From Pontibacter sp. SGAir0037 (GTDB taxonomy: Bacteria; Bacteroidota; Bacteroidia; Cytophagales; Hymenobacteraceae): a DNA stretch of 64,000 nucleotides. Shown piece after piece: positions 52,241 through 61,461 of this stretch. The translations under genes were made by a program, and so were the position numbers. The notes below the pieces were generated by a model. It searched no databases. It worked only from the letters and a program-made list of their open reading frames with translations, and was not told the DNA's origin. Numbering within the stretch: the stretch's first letter is position 1; every line of letters begins with the position of its first letter. The stretch is taken from assembly GCF_005491705.1 (NCBI RefSeq), contig NZ_CP028092.1:372001-436000 (forward strand), in the 5' to 3' direction.

Positions 52241-54160
52241 TTAAATTGTTGTTTTGTAAATGGCTTCATTGCCAGCGTTATCTCTCACTTTCAGAACCAC
52301 TTCCCCTGACAAAGGTATACTTTTATCTAACTTTTCAGAGTAAATGGTGGCTGTTTTATGTTCGTACTTCATCAGGAGCCACTGGCCGTTTATTTCTGCC
52401 CTGAAAGAGTTTATGCCGGACAAATCGTCTGATATCTTGAACCTGATCTGCACATTGCTTTTCCCCAGAAGCTTTATGGCAGGTGGTTTCACATCTTCCA
52501 TAACTTTAAACTTACCCATGTTGCGGGTAGTAAAGGTAATGGAGTTGCCGTTCCAGGTTCCGCCTTCCAGGCCTCTGCTTCTGCCTGTCCCCAAAAAGTA
52601 TACAGCAGCCTTTGTTTTGTCAGCGAATGGCTTTGGGGGTGTGATGGTAACCTTGATGGCTTGGTGCAAAGGTGTAAAGAAATCGCCAATCGTATACACA
52701 TCTCCCTCCAGCCTCGTGTCGAGGTATAAGGTGTCGTAAAGCGATTTTTCTCCGAAAGCTATTTTTACAAATTTATTTTCGTAGTTCACTTCCTGTGCAG
52801 GAGGAATGATTTTCTGATTTACCAGGCTGGCTGAAATGCCGCAGAAACTGATCTGTTCGGGAATTCCCGCCCGCAGGTCATAGAGGCAAACAGAGGCAGA
52901 GTTTTTGGTATAGCTTGGCACCAGTTCCATGCGCTTATTCCCCCGGTACAATTCCACATTGCGCGGTGTGGCAGAAGTATCGGTGGCTACCACTTTTAAA
53001 ATATTGCCTATAACTTCATAAACCAGTTCCGGCTGCTTTACATTTTTTGCCAGTGTTTTGCTAAAAGCCGGTTTCTGCCCTTTCAGAATAAAGCTTAAAG
53101 TGGTGGCGTTGTTGTAAGAGTCTTTAGCTACCAGACGGATTCTGTAAACCGAATCGGCCTGCACCGAAACTCTGCCGCCTCTCTCGTTGGCATTGTAAAG
53201 CGGCAGGTCGTTGCCATGGTCTACAAAGCTTTTCTGAAAGGTGCGGCCGAACATTTTATACATGTTGTAGTTAATGTGCTGCGATACTTGCCGTGAAAGC
53301 TCAAAAGGCACTTTGTTTATATAGTGGCTATACACCTGTTTATCGTTTACAAAAAGCGCTACTTCCTGGGTCCCATTCTTATTGGTAGCACCATCGAGCA
53401 TATCGTTGGTTTGTATTTCTAACCCCAGTAAGCCATGAGCAAAAACGGTGTCTGGTAGTATATAGTCTGTACCGGTTTTCTTCGTGCGGAATTCTGCTCT
53501 GCCAAACTCCTGGTTTACCCTCCCATAAATATCGAGTGTTTGTATGCCCAGGCTATAGATTTCAGGTGGAGTTGTATCGATAATTTCTTTAAAGCCCCAG
53601 AGCAAAGGGTTGTAAAGCTTATCTTCTGTATCGCGTATTTCGAAGTGCAGGTGTGGTCCGCCGGAGCCGCCTGTATTTCCTGATAAGCCTATAATGTCAC
53701 CTTTCTTTACCGGGAATTGTCCCTTCTCAGGAAACAGTTCCAACTCAAAGGTTTGCTTTTCATACTGCTTCTGGAGCATGTGATCTGCCAGAGGCTTGTA
53801 GTAGGAAAGCAGGTGCGCATAGGTAGTTACCAGGCCATTCGGATGGGTGATGTATATAATATTGCCATAGCCATAGGTCGATTGCTTTACCCGTGAAATA
53901 TAGCCGTCAGCGGCGGCATACACCTCCAAGCCTTCGCGCTGGTCGGTTTTTATATCGAGGCCGCCATGAAAGTGGTTTGAGCGAATCTCACCCATCGTGC
54001 CCGATAAATAGTTTCGTTGCCCCGGCTTGATGGGAAATATAAAATAGCCTGGTTCAGGAGTAGGCTGTGCCGCTACACTCAAACCAGTAAAAAATAATAC
54101 AGCAAGAAATGCCAGGTGCTTATTTAACTTCAAAATCCAACAGTTTTTTATCTTCAACAT
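52241..54160 (-). CDS. M23-family (LytM-type) metallopeptidase
   Basis: The 639-residue protein has a signal peptide (SVAAQ) and an N-terminal LytM domain with zinc ligands in HFHGGLDIK and HLHFEIRD. The rest (about 190-639) is beta-rich with Ig-like segments (RDNAGNEAIYK). Members cleave peptidoglycan cross-links or activate amidases at the cell wall. Its start overlaps the 3' end of the FAH-family gene by 41 bp; a TTG at 54133 would reduce the overlap to 14 bp. Confidence 0.93.
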   Translation of the reverse strand: MLKIKNCWILKLNKHLAFLAVLFFTGLSVAAQPTPEPGYFIFPIKPGQRNYLSGTMGEIRSNHFHGGLDIKTDQREGLEVYAAADGYISRVKQSTYGYGNIIYITHPNGLVTTYAHLLSYYKPLADHMLQKQYEKQTFELELFPEKGQFPVKKGDIIGLSGNTGGSGGPHLHFEIRDTEDKLYNPLLWGFKEIIDTTPPEIYSLGIQTLDIYGRVNQEFGRAEFRTKKTGTDYILPDTVFAHGLLGLEIQTNDMLDGATNKNGTQEVALFVNDKQVYSHYINKVPFELSRQVSQHINYNMYKMFGRTFQKSFVDHGNDLPLYNANERGGRVSVQADSVYRIRLVAKDSYNNATTLSFILKGQKPAFSKTLAKNVKQPELVYEVIGNILKVVATDTSATPRNVELYRGNKRMELVPSYTKNSASVCLYDLRAGIPEQISFCGISASLVNQKIIPPAQEVNYENKFVKIAFGEKSLYDTLYLDTRLEGDVYTIGDFFTPLHQAIKVTITPPKPFADKTKAAVYFLGTGRSRGLEGGTWNGNSITFTTRNMGKFKVMEDVKPPAIKLLGKSNVQIRFKISDDLSGINSFRAEINGQWLLMKYEHKTATIYSEKLDKSIPLSGEVVLKVRDNAGNEAIYKTTI

Positions 54161-54731
54161 ACCCTTCTAATCTGTCTCCTATTTTAACTGGCCCAACACC
54201 TGCTGGTGTGCCTGTAAAAACAATGTCTCCTGTTTTTAATGTAATAAAGCGCGATATGTAGGCAATAATGGCATCGAAGGTATTCAGCATCATTTTGGAA
54301 TTGCCTTCCTGCTTTGTGCTTCCGTTTACATCCAGCCTGAAATTAATATTGTGCAGATCCGGGAAATCGGTTAGAGGTAAGAATTCTGAAACAGGAGCTG
54401 ATCCGTTAAATCCTTTGGCTAGCGTCCAGGGCAACCCTTTCGCTTTTGCTTTTGATTGTAGGTCGCGGGCTGTAAAGTCGATGCCAAGGCCAATTGAGTC
54501 GTAATACTTGCTGGCAAACTTTGCATCGATGTTTTTGCCTTCTCTGCTGATGCGCAGGATCAGTTCTATCTCGTGGTGAATATCCTGGCTGTACTCAGGG
54601 TAATAGAAAGGTTCGTTGTTGCGAAGAATGGCGGTATCGGGTTTAAAAAAAATAACAGGCTCGTCGGGTACTTCGTTTTTAAGTTCGGCTATGTGTTCTG
54701 CGTAATTACGGCCAATGGCTAAAATTTTCAT
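54120..54731 (-). CDS. fumarylacetoacetate hydrolase family protein
   Basis: From MKILAIGRNY the protein has 203 residues, typical of the short FAH-family (YcgM-like) enzymes. Metal and substrate motifs are HEIELILRI (the His-Glu-Glu set), GLGIDFTARD and FTGTPAGVGPVKIGD. These enzymes hydrolyse or decarboxylate 2-oxo/acylpyruvate compounds; oxaloacetate decarboxylation is known for the close FAHD1 type. An in-frame ATG at 54758 would add nine residues. It leads the operon with the M23 and bcp genes. Confidence 0.93.
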   Translation of the reverse strand: MKILAIGRNYAEHIAELKNEVPDEPVIFFKPDTAILRNNEPFYYPEYSQDIHHEIELILRISREGKNIDAKFASKYYDSIGLGIDFTARDLQSKAKAKGLPWTLAKGFNGSAPVSEFLPLTDFPDLHNINFRLDVNGSTKQEGNSKMMLNTFDAIIAYISRFITLKTGDIVFTGTPAGVGPVKIGDRLEGYVEDKKLLDFEVK

Positions 54732-54758
54732 AAAGGGTTTCTTATATTCTATTTTCAA

Positions 54759-55229
54759 AAATAGGCTTTCTTATTATATCATGCGTGCATTAAACGAGAG
54801 AATTTACTAAATATTTAGCAGTGTTGAGTTTCATTTAATAGCCAAAGAGACAGGTAAGGCTGCCAGCTGGTTAGAAGTTTTTAAAGAAATGCACGTACAT
54901 GGTAGCACCCTTTTTTCTAACCTTTTCAGCTGTGCCCATTCGAGCATAAGGAAAACATAGCCGTTTCTTCTAAAGAAAATTATGCCGCTCTGCAGGCAAG
55001 CCGGAGCAACAATAAAGGTGCAGGTACTCTAAAACAAATTGTATCGTGTAAAACGTATACTTGAGCAGAACGATAGTACTTTTGCTTTGGTAAGCCTCCG
55101 GAAACGCTTTTCAAGGTATTGCAGAAAGTAAATTGTTTAATATTGTTTTTCCGGTAGTATTGCCGGATTTTAAAAATTTGGTTCAAAATTTGAATTCTAA
55201 AATTTTACAAGCATTAAAGTCAAAAAATC
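54759..55229. other. divergent intergenic region without a recognisable gene
   Basis: About 470 bp separate divergent genes. I see no RNA gene and no credible coding frame; a 40-50 codon open run near 54810-54960 lacks a start codon and is within chance. CCGG-flanked GTAGTATTG at about 55151-55164 is a short inverted repeat. It must contain both promoters. Confidence 0.4.
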
Positions 55230-56027
55230 ATGTATAAAAAGATTGTAGCTTTTTCGTTAGCTGTTGTCATGATGGTTTCATGTACAACGGTGCCTATCAC
55301 AGGTCGCAGACAATTCAACTTAGTTTCTGATGCTGAAATGCAACAACAGAGTTATGCCGCATATCAGCAGGTAATCAGCGAAAGCAAGTTATCCCGCGAT
55401 GCACAGGCGACGGCCATGGTAAAACGTGTGGGACAACGCGTGCAGAAAGCAGTAGAGCAGTATATGGCCCAGAATAATCTTTCCAATGAGTTAAAGGGCT
55501 ATCAGTGGGAGTTTAACCTGATAGAAGATGATCAGATCAATGCCTGGGCAATGGCAGGTGGTAAAACAGCAGTTTATACAGGTATTTTGCCGATTGCACA
55601 AAACGAAACCGGTCTTGCTGTCGTAATGGGGCATGAGATTGCGCATGCTATTGCCAAGCACAGTAACGAGCGGGCGAGCCAGCAGTTGGCTCAGCAGTTT
55701 GGAGGTGCAACACTTTCTGCCCTTGCGGGTAGCCAGCCAGGGACTACTCAAAACCTGATGATGGCTGTCTATGGCGTTGGCTCACAGTTAGGCCTGTTAA
55801 AGTATGGCCGTAACCAGGAGTCGGAGGCCGATCATTTGGGGCTTATTTTTATGGCAATGGCAGGGTACAACCCGCAGGCAGCAGTGCCTTTCTGGCAGCG
55901 TATGGAGCAACAGGCCGGTGGTGCGGGAACCCCGGAGTTCCTGTCAACGCACCCTAGCTCAGGTACCCGCCAAAAGGATCTGCAGCAATGGATGCCGGAG
56001 GCGTTAAAGTACTATAAAGGAAATTAA
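55230..56027 (+). CDS. M48-family metallopeptidase, lipoprotein
   Basis: The 265-residue protein has a lipoprotein signal ending MVSC, then the M48 zinc site H135-E136-IA-H139 and third ligand E199 in QESEADHLG. The mature enzyme is periplasmic, of the BepA/LoiP kind, which degrades misfolded outer-membrane proteins. TTVPITGRRQFNLVSD right after the lipid Cys is typical. It is followed after 14 bp by a small lipoprotein-like gene and is probably co-transcribed with it. Confidence 0.94.
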   Translation: MYKKIVAFSLAVVMMVSCTTVPITGRRQFNLVSDAEMQQQSYAAYQQVISESKLSRDAQATAMVKRVGQRVQKAVEQYMAQNNLSNELKGYQWEFNLIEDDQINAWAMAGGKTAVYTGILPIAQNETGLAVVMGHEIAHAIAKHSNERASQQLAQQFGGATLSALAGSQPGTTQNLMMAVYGVGSQLGLLKYGRNQESEADHLGLIFMAMAGYNPQAAVPFWQRMEQQAGGAGTPEFLSTHPSSGTRQKDLQQWMPEALKYYKGN

Positions 56028-56041
56028 GGTTAAATAATAGA

Positions 56042-56662
56042 TTGCATTTTGTGGCAGAAAGTACCCGTGTGAAGGTAGTGTATAAACTATCAGTTTTGAA
56101 AGGGAAATGGTACAGTTTAGCGCTTTGCCTGTTGCTTTGGACAATAGCTGCTGGCTGCAGGCAGCAGCAGTTTCCAGAAGTAGTTGATGATGTGGTTGTA
56201 GAGCAGGCAGAGGCTGAAGTAGTAAGGGGGCAGATACTGGCACAGGTCAGCTCAGAAGGTGAGATCAGGTATGTGGTGCCTAAGCAGGAATTTATGCAGC
56301 CTTTTATCAAAGAGTTTGGCGATGGAACAGTGGTGGATAAAACCATGATCCGAAAGGTGCAGGAAAGTGATGATGTGGAGCCGATCTATTACCTGGTAGG
56401 TCTGGGCATCCGAAACGGAGCTTTCAGATCGATGGCACTGGAGTTGGAATTGGGGGCTGATAACAGCTTGTACCTGAGTAGCGCGAGTGTAAAGCACATG
56501 TGTAGCGCCAGCCTCGATTGCGACTTCTGCTACTTCACGTTTTCTGGCAACAAAATAATTGGTTGCGAGTGTTCTAAAAGAAATGCTGGCAGCGAATGCC
56601 GTTATAATGTGGAGGAGCGTAATACCTTGTTAGATGAGATGAAAATAAGCTCGCCACGATAG
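56042..56662 (+). CDS. hypothetical exported protein with a Cys-rich domain and non-ATG start
   Basis: There is no ATG before the signal region, so translation must begin at TTG 56042 or, more likely, GTG 56069, which gives KVVYKLSVLKGKWYSLAL and a lipoprotein signal ending AAGC. The C-terminal part has many cysteines (CSASLDCDFCYFTF, GCECSKRNAGSECRY) that could form disulfides or bind metal. I do not recognise the family. It lies 14 bp after the M48 gene. Confidence 0.65.
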   Translation: MHFVAESTRVKVVYKLSVLKGKWYSLALCLLLWTIAAGCRQQQFPEVVDDVVVEQAEAEVVRGQILAQVSSEGEIRYVVPKQEFMQPFIKEFGDGTVVDKTMIRKVQESDDVEPIYYLVGLGIRNGAFRSMALELELGADNSLYLSSASVKHMCSASLDCDFCYFTFSGNKIIGCECSKRNAGSECRYNVEERNTLLDEMKISSPR

Positions 56663-56671
56663 AAATACCAT

Positions 56672-56710
56672 CAAAAAAGAGGCTGCCATTTTATGGCAGC
56701 CTCTTTTTTG
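56672..56710. terminator. bidirectional terminator
   Basis: Arms 56672-56689 and 56693-56710 are a perfect 18-bp inverted repeat (core AAAAAAGAGGCTGCC / GGCAGCCTCTTTTTT) with a TTT loop. A and T tracts on both sides fit termination for both converging genes. Confidence 0.88.
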
Positions 56711-56724
56711 CTATATAATTCCAC

Positions 56725-57537
56725 TTAGGAAATACTGCTTTGCATGCTGCGCAGCCTGATGCGGGTTAGTATTTTCTTGGTATACAGAGGGAATTCGCTT
56801 TTCATCATCCAATCATAATAGCTTGGCTCTTTTTGTAATACCTCTTCTACAGGCACGTTTTTATATTTGCCGAAGTTAAATACTTCCTGCCCGGTATTGT
56901 TGTAGGCAATTCTTCCTGATAAGTCGGCTGTTTTTTCGAAAGTGAACTTATGCAGTATAGACATATCGTTCTGGATCGGGAATTCCTCTACACCTTCTGT
57001 AATTTCCAGAGGAGTTGTCTGGTAACGGTCGAGCTGGGCCATCAGAATATGGTAGGTGGCAACAGTATCGGCCTCTGCACTGTGTGCATTCTCCAGTGTT
57101 TTGTTGCAGTAATACTGGTAGGCGGCAGATAAAGTACGTTTCTCCATCATGTGAAATATACGGCAGGCATCCACTACATTCCTGTTCTCAATGTCAAAGT
57201 CTATCCCTACGCGCAGGAATTCTTCGGCCAGAAGCGGGATGTCAAAGCGCACTAAATTATACCCGCCCAGGTCACAGCCTTTCAGAAAACCATCCAGATC
57301 TTTGGCTATCATTTTAAAGGTAGGGCAGTCTTTTACATCCTCGTCGTATATTTTATGGATAAGGCTCGACTCCAACGGAATGGGTATGGTAGGATTGATC
57401 TTCCTGGTTCTTAAGATTTCTTCACCATCCGGCATTATCTTCAGCACACTTATTTCTACAATCCGGTCTTTGCATATATCTGTGCCTGTTGTTTCAAGGT
57501 CGAAGAATACAATGGGGCGTTTCAGGTTCAGTTTCAT
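56725..57537 (-). CDS. DnaQ-like 3'-5' exonuclease
   Basis: The 270-residue protein has the DEDDh exonuclease motifs: FFDLETTGTD (Exo I), GGYNLVRFDIPLLAEE (Exo II) and HSAEADTVATYH (Exo III). It degrades DNA or RNA from the 3' end, in the manner of polymerase III epsilon or RNase T-like proofreaders. The extra C-terminal ~80 residues are found in the Bacteroidota form. It lies 18 bp downstream of mpl in the same operon. Confidence 0.93.
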   Translation of the reverse strand: MKLNLKRPIVFFDLETTGTDICKDRIVEISVLKIMPDGEEILRTRKINPTIPIPLESSLIHKIYDEDVKDCPTFKMIAKDLDGFLKGCDLGGYNLVRFDIPLLAEEFLRVGIDFDIENRNVVDACRIFHMMEKRTLSAAYQYYCNKTLENAHSAEADTVATYHILMAQLDRYQTTPLEITEGVEEFPIQNDMSILHKFTFEKTADLSGRIAYNNTGQEVFNFGKYKNVPVEEVLQKEPSYYDWMMKSEFPLYTKKILTRIRLRSMQSSIS

Positions 57538-57555
57538 TTGGCTGTACTTTATAGG

Positions 57556-58941
57556 TTACAGAACCGCTTTGGTGAGCGCCTCCATGTTAATATTGTTGTA
57601 GTTACCCGAGCTCATAAGCAGCAGACTCGCATGTTGCCAGTTCTGGCTGAGCAGGTGCTGCTCCAGGGCGGCTGAATCGGTGAATACTCTCAGTGCAGGA
57701 TTCTGAAAGGCGGCTTTTAGCTCTTCCTCCGATAGCATTTCCATGCGTTTGTGCTCCAACGTTTTCGGGTTGAAGTATACAATAGGATCGTCGGCTTTTG
57801 CCAAGGCTCCTGCATACTGAGGAATAAAGCTTTTGTTCAGGCTGCTGAAGGTATGCAGCTCCAGGCAGGCTACCAGACGACGCTCCGGGTACTGGGCTTT
57901 TACAGCCTCCGTGGTTGCTTTCACTTTAGAGGGGGCATGGGCAAAGTCGCGGAAGAGTACGGTAGAATTACTTTCACCTAATTTCTCCAGTCTTTTGGCG
58001 GCCCCTTTAAATGTGCGAAGCGCCTGGTAGAAATCATGTGCTTTTATGCCAATTTTCTTACAAACTTCCTTGGCGGCACTAATATTACGGAGGTTATGCT
58101 CTCCGAAAAGCTGAATTTCAATGTCACCTTCCTTTTTAGTATGCAGAATTGTTTTGCCATTTTTTATAGCATGGTCGTGTACGCCATACCCGATATAGGC
58201 AATATCAGCCGGGTTGCGTGGCACGGCTGCCAAAAGCACCTGCTCATCGTCCTGGTTATAAATGAGGGTACCGGCCTTTGGAGTCATTTCGGCAAAAATG
58301 CGGAACTGATCGCGGTATACTTTAGGATCTGGAAAAACATTGATATGGTCCCAGCTAATGCCGCTGATAACGCCGATGTGGTGGTTGTATAAATGGAATT
58401 TCGGAACACGCTTGATCGGGTCTGACAGGTATTCGTCTCCCTCAATGATGATAACAGGAGCATCGTCAGTTAACTTCACCATTCGGTCGAAGCCTTCTAA
58501 CTGGGCACCCACAGCATAATCGAACAGGCGGTTCTGCTGTTTCAGCACATGCATGATAATAGATGTAATGGAAGTTTTGCCATGGCTGCCTCCAATTACG
58601 ATGCGCTGCTTGTCTTTCGACTGTTCATAAATAAATTCTGGGAAGGAGTATACCGGAATGTTTAACTCCTGTGCTTTTAGCAGCTCTGGATTATCGGCTC
58701 GGGCATGCATTCCCAGTATAATGGCATCTGGTCTTGTATCAAGCTTCTCCGGAAACCAGCCTTCCTGTGCAGGCAGCAGTCCGGCAGAAGCTAATCTGCT
58801 CTTGGCAGGTTCAAAAATTTCATCGTCAGATCCTGTTATTTTCAGGCCTTTATCGTGCAATGCCAACGCCAGGTTGTGCATAATACTGCCACCAATGGCA
58901 ATCAGGTGTATGTGCTGTTGTTCCTTCTTCTCCATAGCCAC
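57556..58941 (-). CDS. mpl: UDP-N-acetylmuramate:tripeptide ligase
   Basis: The 461-residue Mur ligase begins IHLIAIGGSIMHNLALAL, the N-terminal Rossmann signature of Mpl, and has the ATP loop GGSHGKTSITSI and EGDEYLSDP. Mpl attaches recycled L-Ala-gamma-D-Glu-mesoDAP to UDP-MurNAc in peptidoglycan recycling. FRDFAHAPSKVKAT is the C-terminal ATP motif. MEKKEQQ at residue 3 is an equally good start. It is divergent from dnaB. Confidence 0.94.
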   Translation of the reverse strand: MAMEKKEQQHIHLIAIGGSIMHNLALALHDKGLKITGSDDEIFEPAKSRLASAGLLPAQEGWFPEKLDTRPDAIILGMHARADNPELLKAQELNIPVYSFPEFIYEQSKDKQRIVIGGSHGKTSITSIIMHVLKQQNRLFDYAVGAQLEGFDRMVKLTDDAPVIIIEGDEYLSDPIKRVPKFHLYNHHIGVISGISWDHINVFPDPKVYRDQFRIFAEMTPKAGTLIYNQDDEQVLLAAVPRNPADIAYIGYGVHDHAIKNGKTILHTKKEGDIEIQLFGEHNLRNISAAKEVCKKIGIKAHDFYQALRTFKGAAKRLEKLGESNSTVLFRDFAHAPSKVKATTEAVKAQYPERRLVACLELHTFSSLNKSFIPQYAGALAKADDPIVYFNPKTLEHKRMEMLSEEELKAAFQNPALRVFTDSAALEQHLLSQNWQHASLLLMSSGNYNNINMEALTKAVL

Positions 58942-59027
58942 GCTAAATATGTTCGCTAACCTACAAATTTAAAATTCATTAGCTAAAATAAAATAGCTAT
59001 AAACTAATATGTTGATATCTTGTACTG

Positions 59028-59063
59028 AATTGTGGATTACTCTTTCGCAATTGTGGATTACTC
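59028..59063 (+). promoter_or_regulatory. tandem 15-bp repeat with DnaA-box-like 9-mers ahead of dnaB
   Basis: AATTGTGGATTACTC occurs at 59028-59042 and again at 59049-59063, exactly 21 bp apart, two helical turns. Each copy includes TGTGGATTA, whose complement TAATCCACA differs from the DnaA box TTATCCACA at one base. The pair ends 28 bp before the dnaB ATG. Binding by DnaA is inferred. Confidence 0.4.
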
Positions 59064-59091
59064 GGAAGCCTTTCTTTTTAAATTTGTAACT

Positions 59092-60672
59092 ATGGAGGAG
59101 ATGAAAATGAACGTGCGGCCCGTTGGCAACCGTAACGGGTGGAGCAAAAAAGCACCTGCTGTTTCTGAGTTGGGTAAAAAACCGCCGCAGGCACTGGATT
59201 TGGAAGAGGCCGTATTAGGTGCTCTGATGTTAGAGAAAGATGCGCTTACGACGGTTATTGATATCTTAAGGCCTCAAAGTTTTTATAAAGAGGCGCATCA
59301 GCGTATTTTTAAAGCTATTCTGGCTCTCTTCGACAAGTCAGAACCAATTGATATATTAACGGTAACCCAAGAATTGCGGGAGCATGGAGAGCTTGAACTG
59401 GCAGGAGGCGCTTACTATGTAACGCAGCTGACCTCCAGGGTTAACTCGGCGGCCAACATCGAGTACCACGCGCGTATTATCACTGAAAACTCCATTAAAC
59501 GCGATCTGATTTCCATATCTTCTGAGGTGCTTTCGAGTGCTTTTGAAGATACAACCGATGTATTCGACCTGCTCGATAAAACGGAGGCCAAGCTCTACGA
59601 GGTATCCGAATCGAACATTCGTAAGAACTTCGATGACATGCGTTCGCTCATGCACCAGGCCATTAAGGAACTGGAGGAGAAGCGTAAGCAAACAGATGGC
59701 CTTACAGGTGTGCCAAGTGGCATGACTGCTCTGGACCGCGTTACCTCCGGCTGGCAACCTTCCGACCTGATTATCCTGGCTGCCCGCCCTGCAATGGGTA
59801 AAACAGCGTTTGTGCTTTCCTGCCTGCGGAATGCGGCAGTTGATTTTAAGAAAGGCGTAGCTATCTTCTCGCTGGAGATGTCGTCGCTGCAGCTGGTTAA
59901 TCGTCTTATCTCTTCTGAGGCCGAACTGGATTCTGAAAAGATCAAAAAAGGAAGCCTGGAAGATTATGAGTGGGCACAGCTTAACCATAAGATCTCCAAG
60001 CTAACAGAGGCGCCTATTTTTATTGACGATACACCGGGCTTATCTATTCGTGAGCTTCGTACCAAGTGCCGCCGCCTAAAAGCGCAGTACGATATACAGA
60101 TGGTTATTATTGACTACCTGCAGTTGATGAGCGGGAACGCTGAAGGCAAGGGTGGAGGGAACCGCGAACAGGAAATTGCGTCTATTTCACGGGCCATGAA
60201 AATGCTGGCCAAAGAGCTGAACGTGCCGGTAATCGCTCTGTCGCAGCTGAGCCGTGCCGTTGAAACCCGGGGTGGCGATAAGCGTCCGCAACTTTCCGAC
60301 CTTCGTGAATCCGGTTCCATAGAGCAGGATGCCGACATGGTGCTCTTCCTGTACCGCCCCGAATACTATGGCATTACCGAAGACGAAATGGGCAACCCTA
60401 CTGCCGGAGTAGGAGAGGTTATTATTGCCAAGCATCGTAACGGTTCCCTGGAAAACGTGCAGTTGAAGTTTATCGGTAAGTATACCAAATTTACTAACCT
60501 TGATAATGACTTCGGAGGCGATAGCATGGGTGGATTTAACGCGCTGCCTAATTCTACCTTCGATACCGACTCTCCGGGTTCTATAAGGTTAGGCAGCCGC
60601 ATGAATGATGGTTCTTCTGGCGGCGGCGGAGGTTTCCCGACTTCTAATTTTGATGAAGAACCGCCGTTTTAA
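59092..60672 (+). CDS. dnaB: replicative DNA helicase
   Basis: This DnaB helicase unwinds DNA 5'-3' at the replication fork as a hexamer. It has the N-terminal DnaB domain (ALDLEEAVLGALMLEKDAL), a linker, and a RecA-like core with Walker A ARPAMGKTAF, Walker B MVIIDYLQLMSG and the downstream LSQLSRAVETRGGDKRP signature. I start at ATG 59092, giving 526 residues; an upstream ATG at 59032 would add 20 residues that overlap the tandem-repeat regulatory region. The C-terminal tail is Gly/Asp-rich. It is divergent from mpl. Confidence 0.97.
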   Translation: MEEMKMNVRPVGNRNGWSKKAPAVSELGKKPPQALDLEEAVLGALMLEKDALTTVIDILRPQSFYKEAHQRIFKAILALFDKSEPIDILTVTQELREHGELELAGGAYYVTQLTSRVNSAANIEYHARIITENSIKRDLISISSEVLSSAFEDTTDVFDLLDKTEAKLYEVSESNIRKNFDDMRSLMHQAIKELEEKRKQTDGLTGVPSGMTALDRVTSGWQPSDLIILAARPAMGKTAFVLSCLRNAAVDFKKGVAIFSLEMSSLQLVNRLISSEAELDSEKIKKGSLEDYEWAQLNHKISKLTEAPIFIDDTPGLSIRELRTKCRRLKAQYDIQMVIIDYLQLMSGNAEGKGGGNREQEIASISRAMKMLAKELNVPVIALSQLSRAVETRGGDKRPQLSDLRESGSIEQDADMVLFLYRPEYYGITEDEMGNPTAGVGEVIIAKHRNGSLENVQLKFIGKYTKFTNLDNDFGGDSMGGFNALPNSTFDTDSPGSIRLGSRMNDGSSGGGGGFPTSNFDEEPPF

Positions 60673-60776
60673 AGCTTAGAGAACCTCGGAAGTGAGTTAG
60701 AGCAGTTTTATGCTCTTTTAATAAGAATCTAACGAATGAGTTCCTATAAATTTATTCACTTTTAGCCAAAAGTGTG

Positions 60777-60814
60777 AAAAGCCGCTGCGTTCTTCTGATG
60801 AGCCAGCGGCTTTT
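60777..60814. terminator. terminator between dnaB and nitroreductase genes
   Basis: AAAAGCCGCTG (60777-60787) and CAGCGGCTTTT (60804-60814) form an 11-bp stem with a 16-nt loop, with A and T tracts on both sides. It lies between convergent genes and likely works in both directions. Confidence 0.8.
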
Positions 60815-60827
60815 CTTGTTATTTGCT

Positions 60828-61412
60828 TTACATCCACTCCACCTTCTCGTCGAGAGGTATAGTTCTTTTGCCCTTCGGAACCGGTTTGTCGGTGTAGCCT
60901 ATATATAGGATTCCCAGCACCAGGTCTTCCTCTTTTAGCTGGAGGTATTCTTTCATAACAGGATGGTAGGCCATCCCGCCCGAGCCCCAGTAACTGGCAA
61001 TACCAGCAGCTGTTGCGCCTAATAAAAAGTTTTGCACAGCGCAGGATGCCGCCGCAATTTCTTCCAGGGCAGGTATTTTAGGTAAGTTGCCGCGCTGCAT
61101 CACAGCAATAACGATATGAGAAGCCTGGTCACCCATGTGTTTGATCTGCTCGTACTTTACTTCCAGAAAGTTTTCTGCGCCTATATGCTGCTTATACAGT
61201 TCGGCATGGTCGGCACAAAACGACTTTACTTTTTCACCAGCATATACTTTAAAGCGCCAGGGCTCAGTATAGCCGTGTGTCGGTGCCCAATCGGCCAGGC
61301 TTAGCAATTGGCTTACCTGCTCATCCGGAATCCGGTTGCCATTCATCTGAGGAGGCTTTACTGTTCTTCGGGTTTTAATTACCTCGCTGATCGTTGAAAA
61401 TGCTATATCCAT
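60828..61412 (-). CDS. nitroreductase-family FMN protein
   Basis: From MDIAFSTISEVIKTRRT the protein has 194 residues. N-terminal TRRTVKPP with RIPDEQVSQLL is the FMN-phosphate-binding start of the family; GIASYWGSGGMAYHPVMKE and GILYIGY are further landmarks. Such enzymes use NAD(P)H to reduce nitro groups, quinones or other substrates. An in-frame ATG 32 codons upstream gives a non-conserved extension overlapping the next gene, so I reject it. It is 49 bp from the gene at 61462. Confidence 0.9.
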   Translation of the reverse strand: MDIAFSTISEVIKTRRTVKPPQMNGNRIPDEQVSQLLSLADWAPTHGYTEPWRFKVYAGEKVKSFCADHAELYKQHIGAENFLEVKYEQIKHMGDQASHIVIAVMQRGNLPKIPALEEIAAASCAVQNFLLGATAAGIASYWGSGGMAYHPVMKEYLQLKEEDLVLGILYIGYTDKPVPKGKRTIPLDEKVEWM

Positions 61413-61461
61413 TTTACAAATTATCGTTTTAAGTAAGGGTGGAGCTTCATGTAAGAAAAAG

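Noticed and set aside
54809..54960. Open frame of about 47 codons in the gap between the FAH and M48 genes
   Set aside because: It has no start codon, no similarity I recognise, and a run of this length is expected by chance.
59356..59988. 210-codon minus-strand frame opposite dnaB
   Set aside because: It overlaps a complete DnaB helicase and has no recognisable domain or start context.
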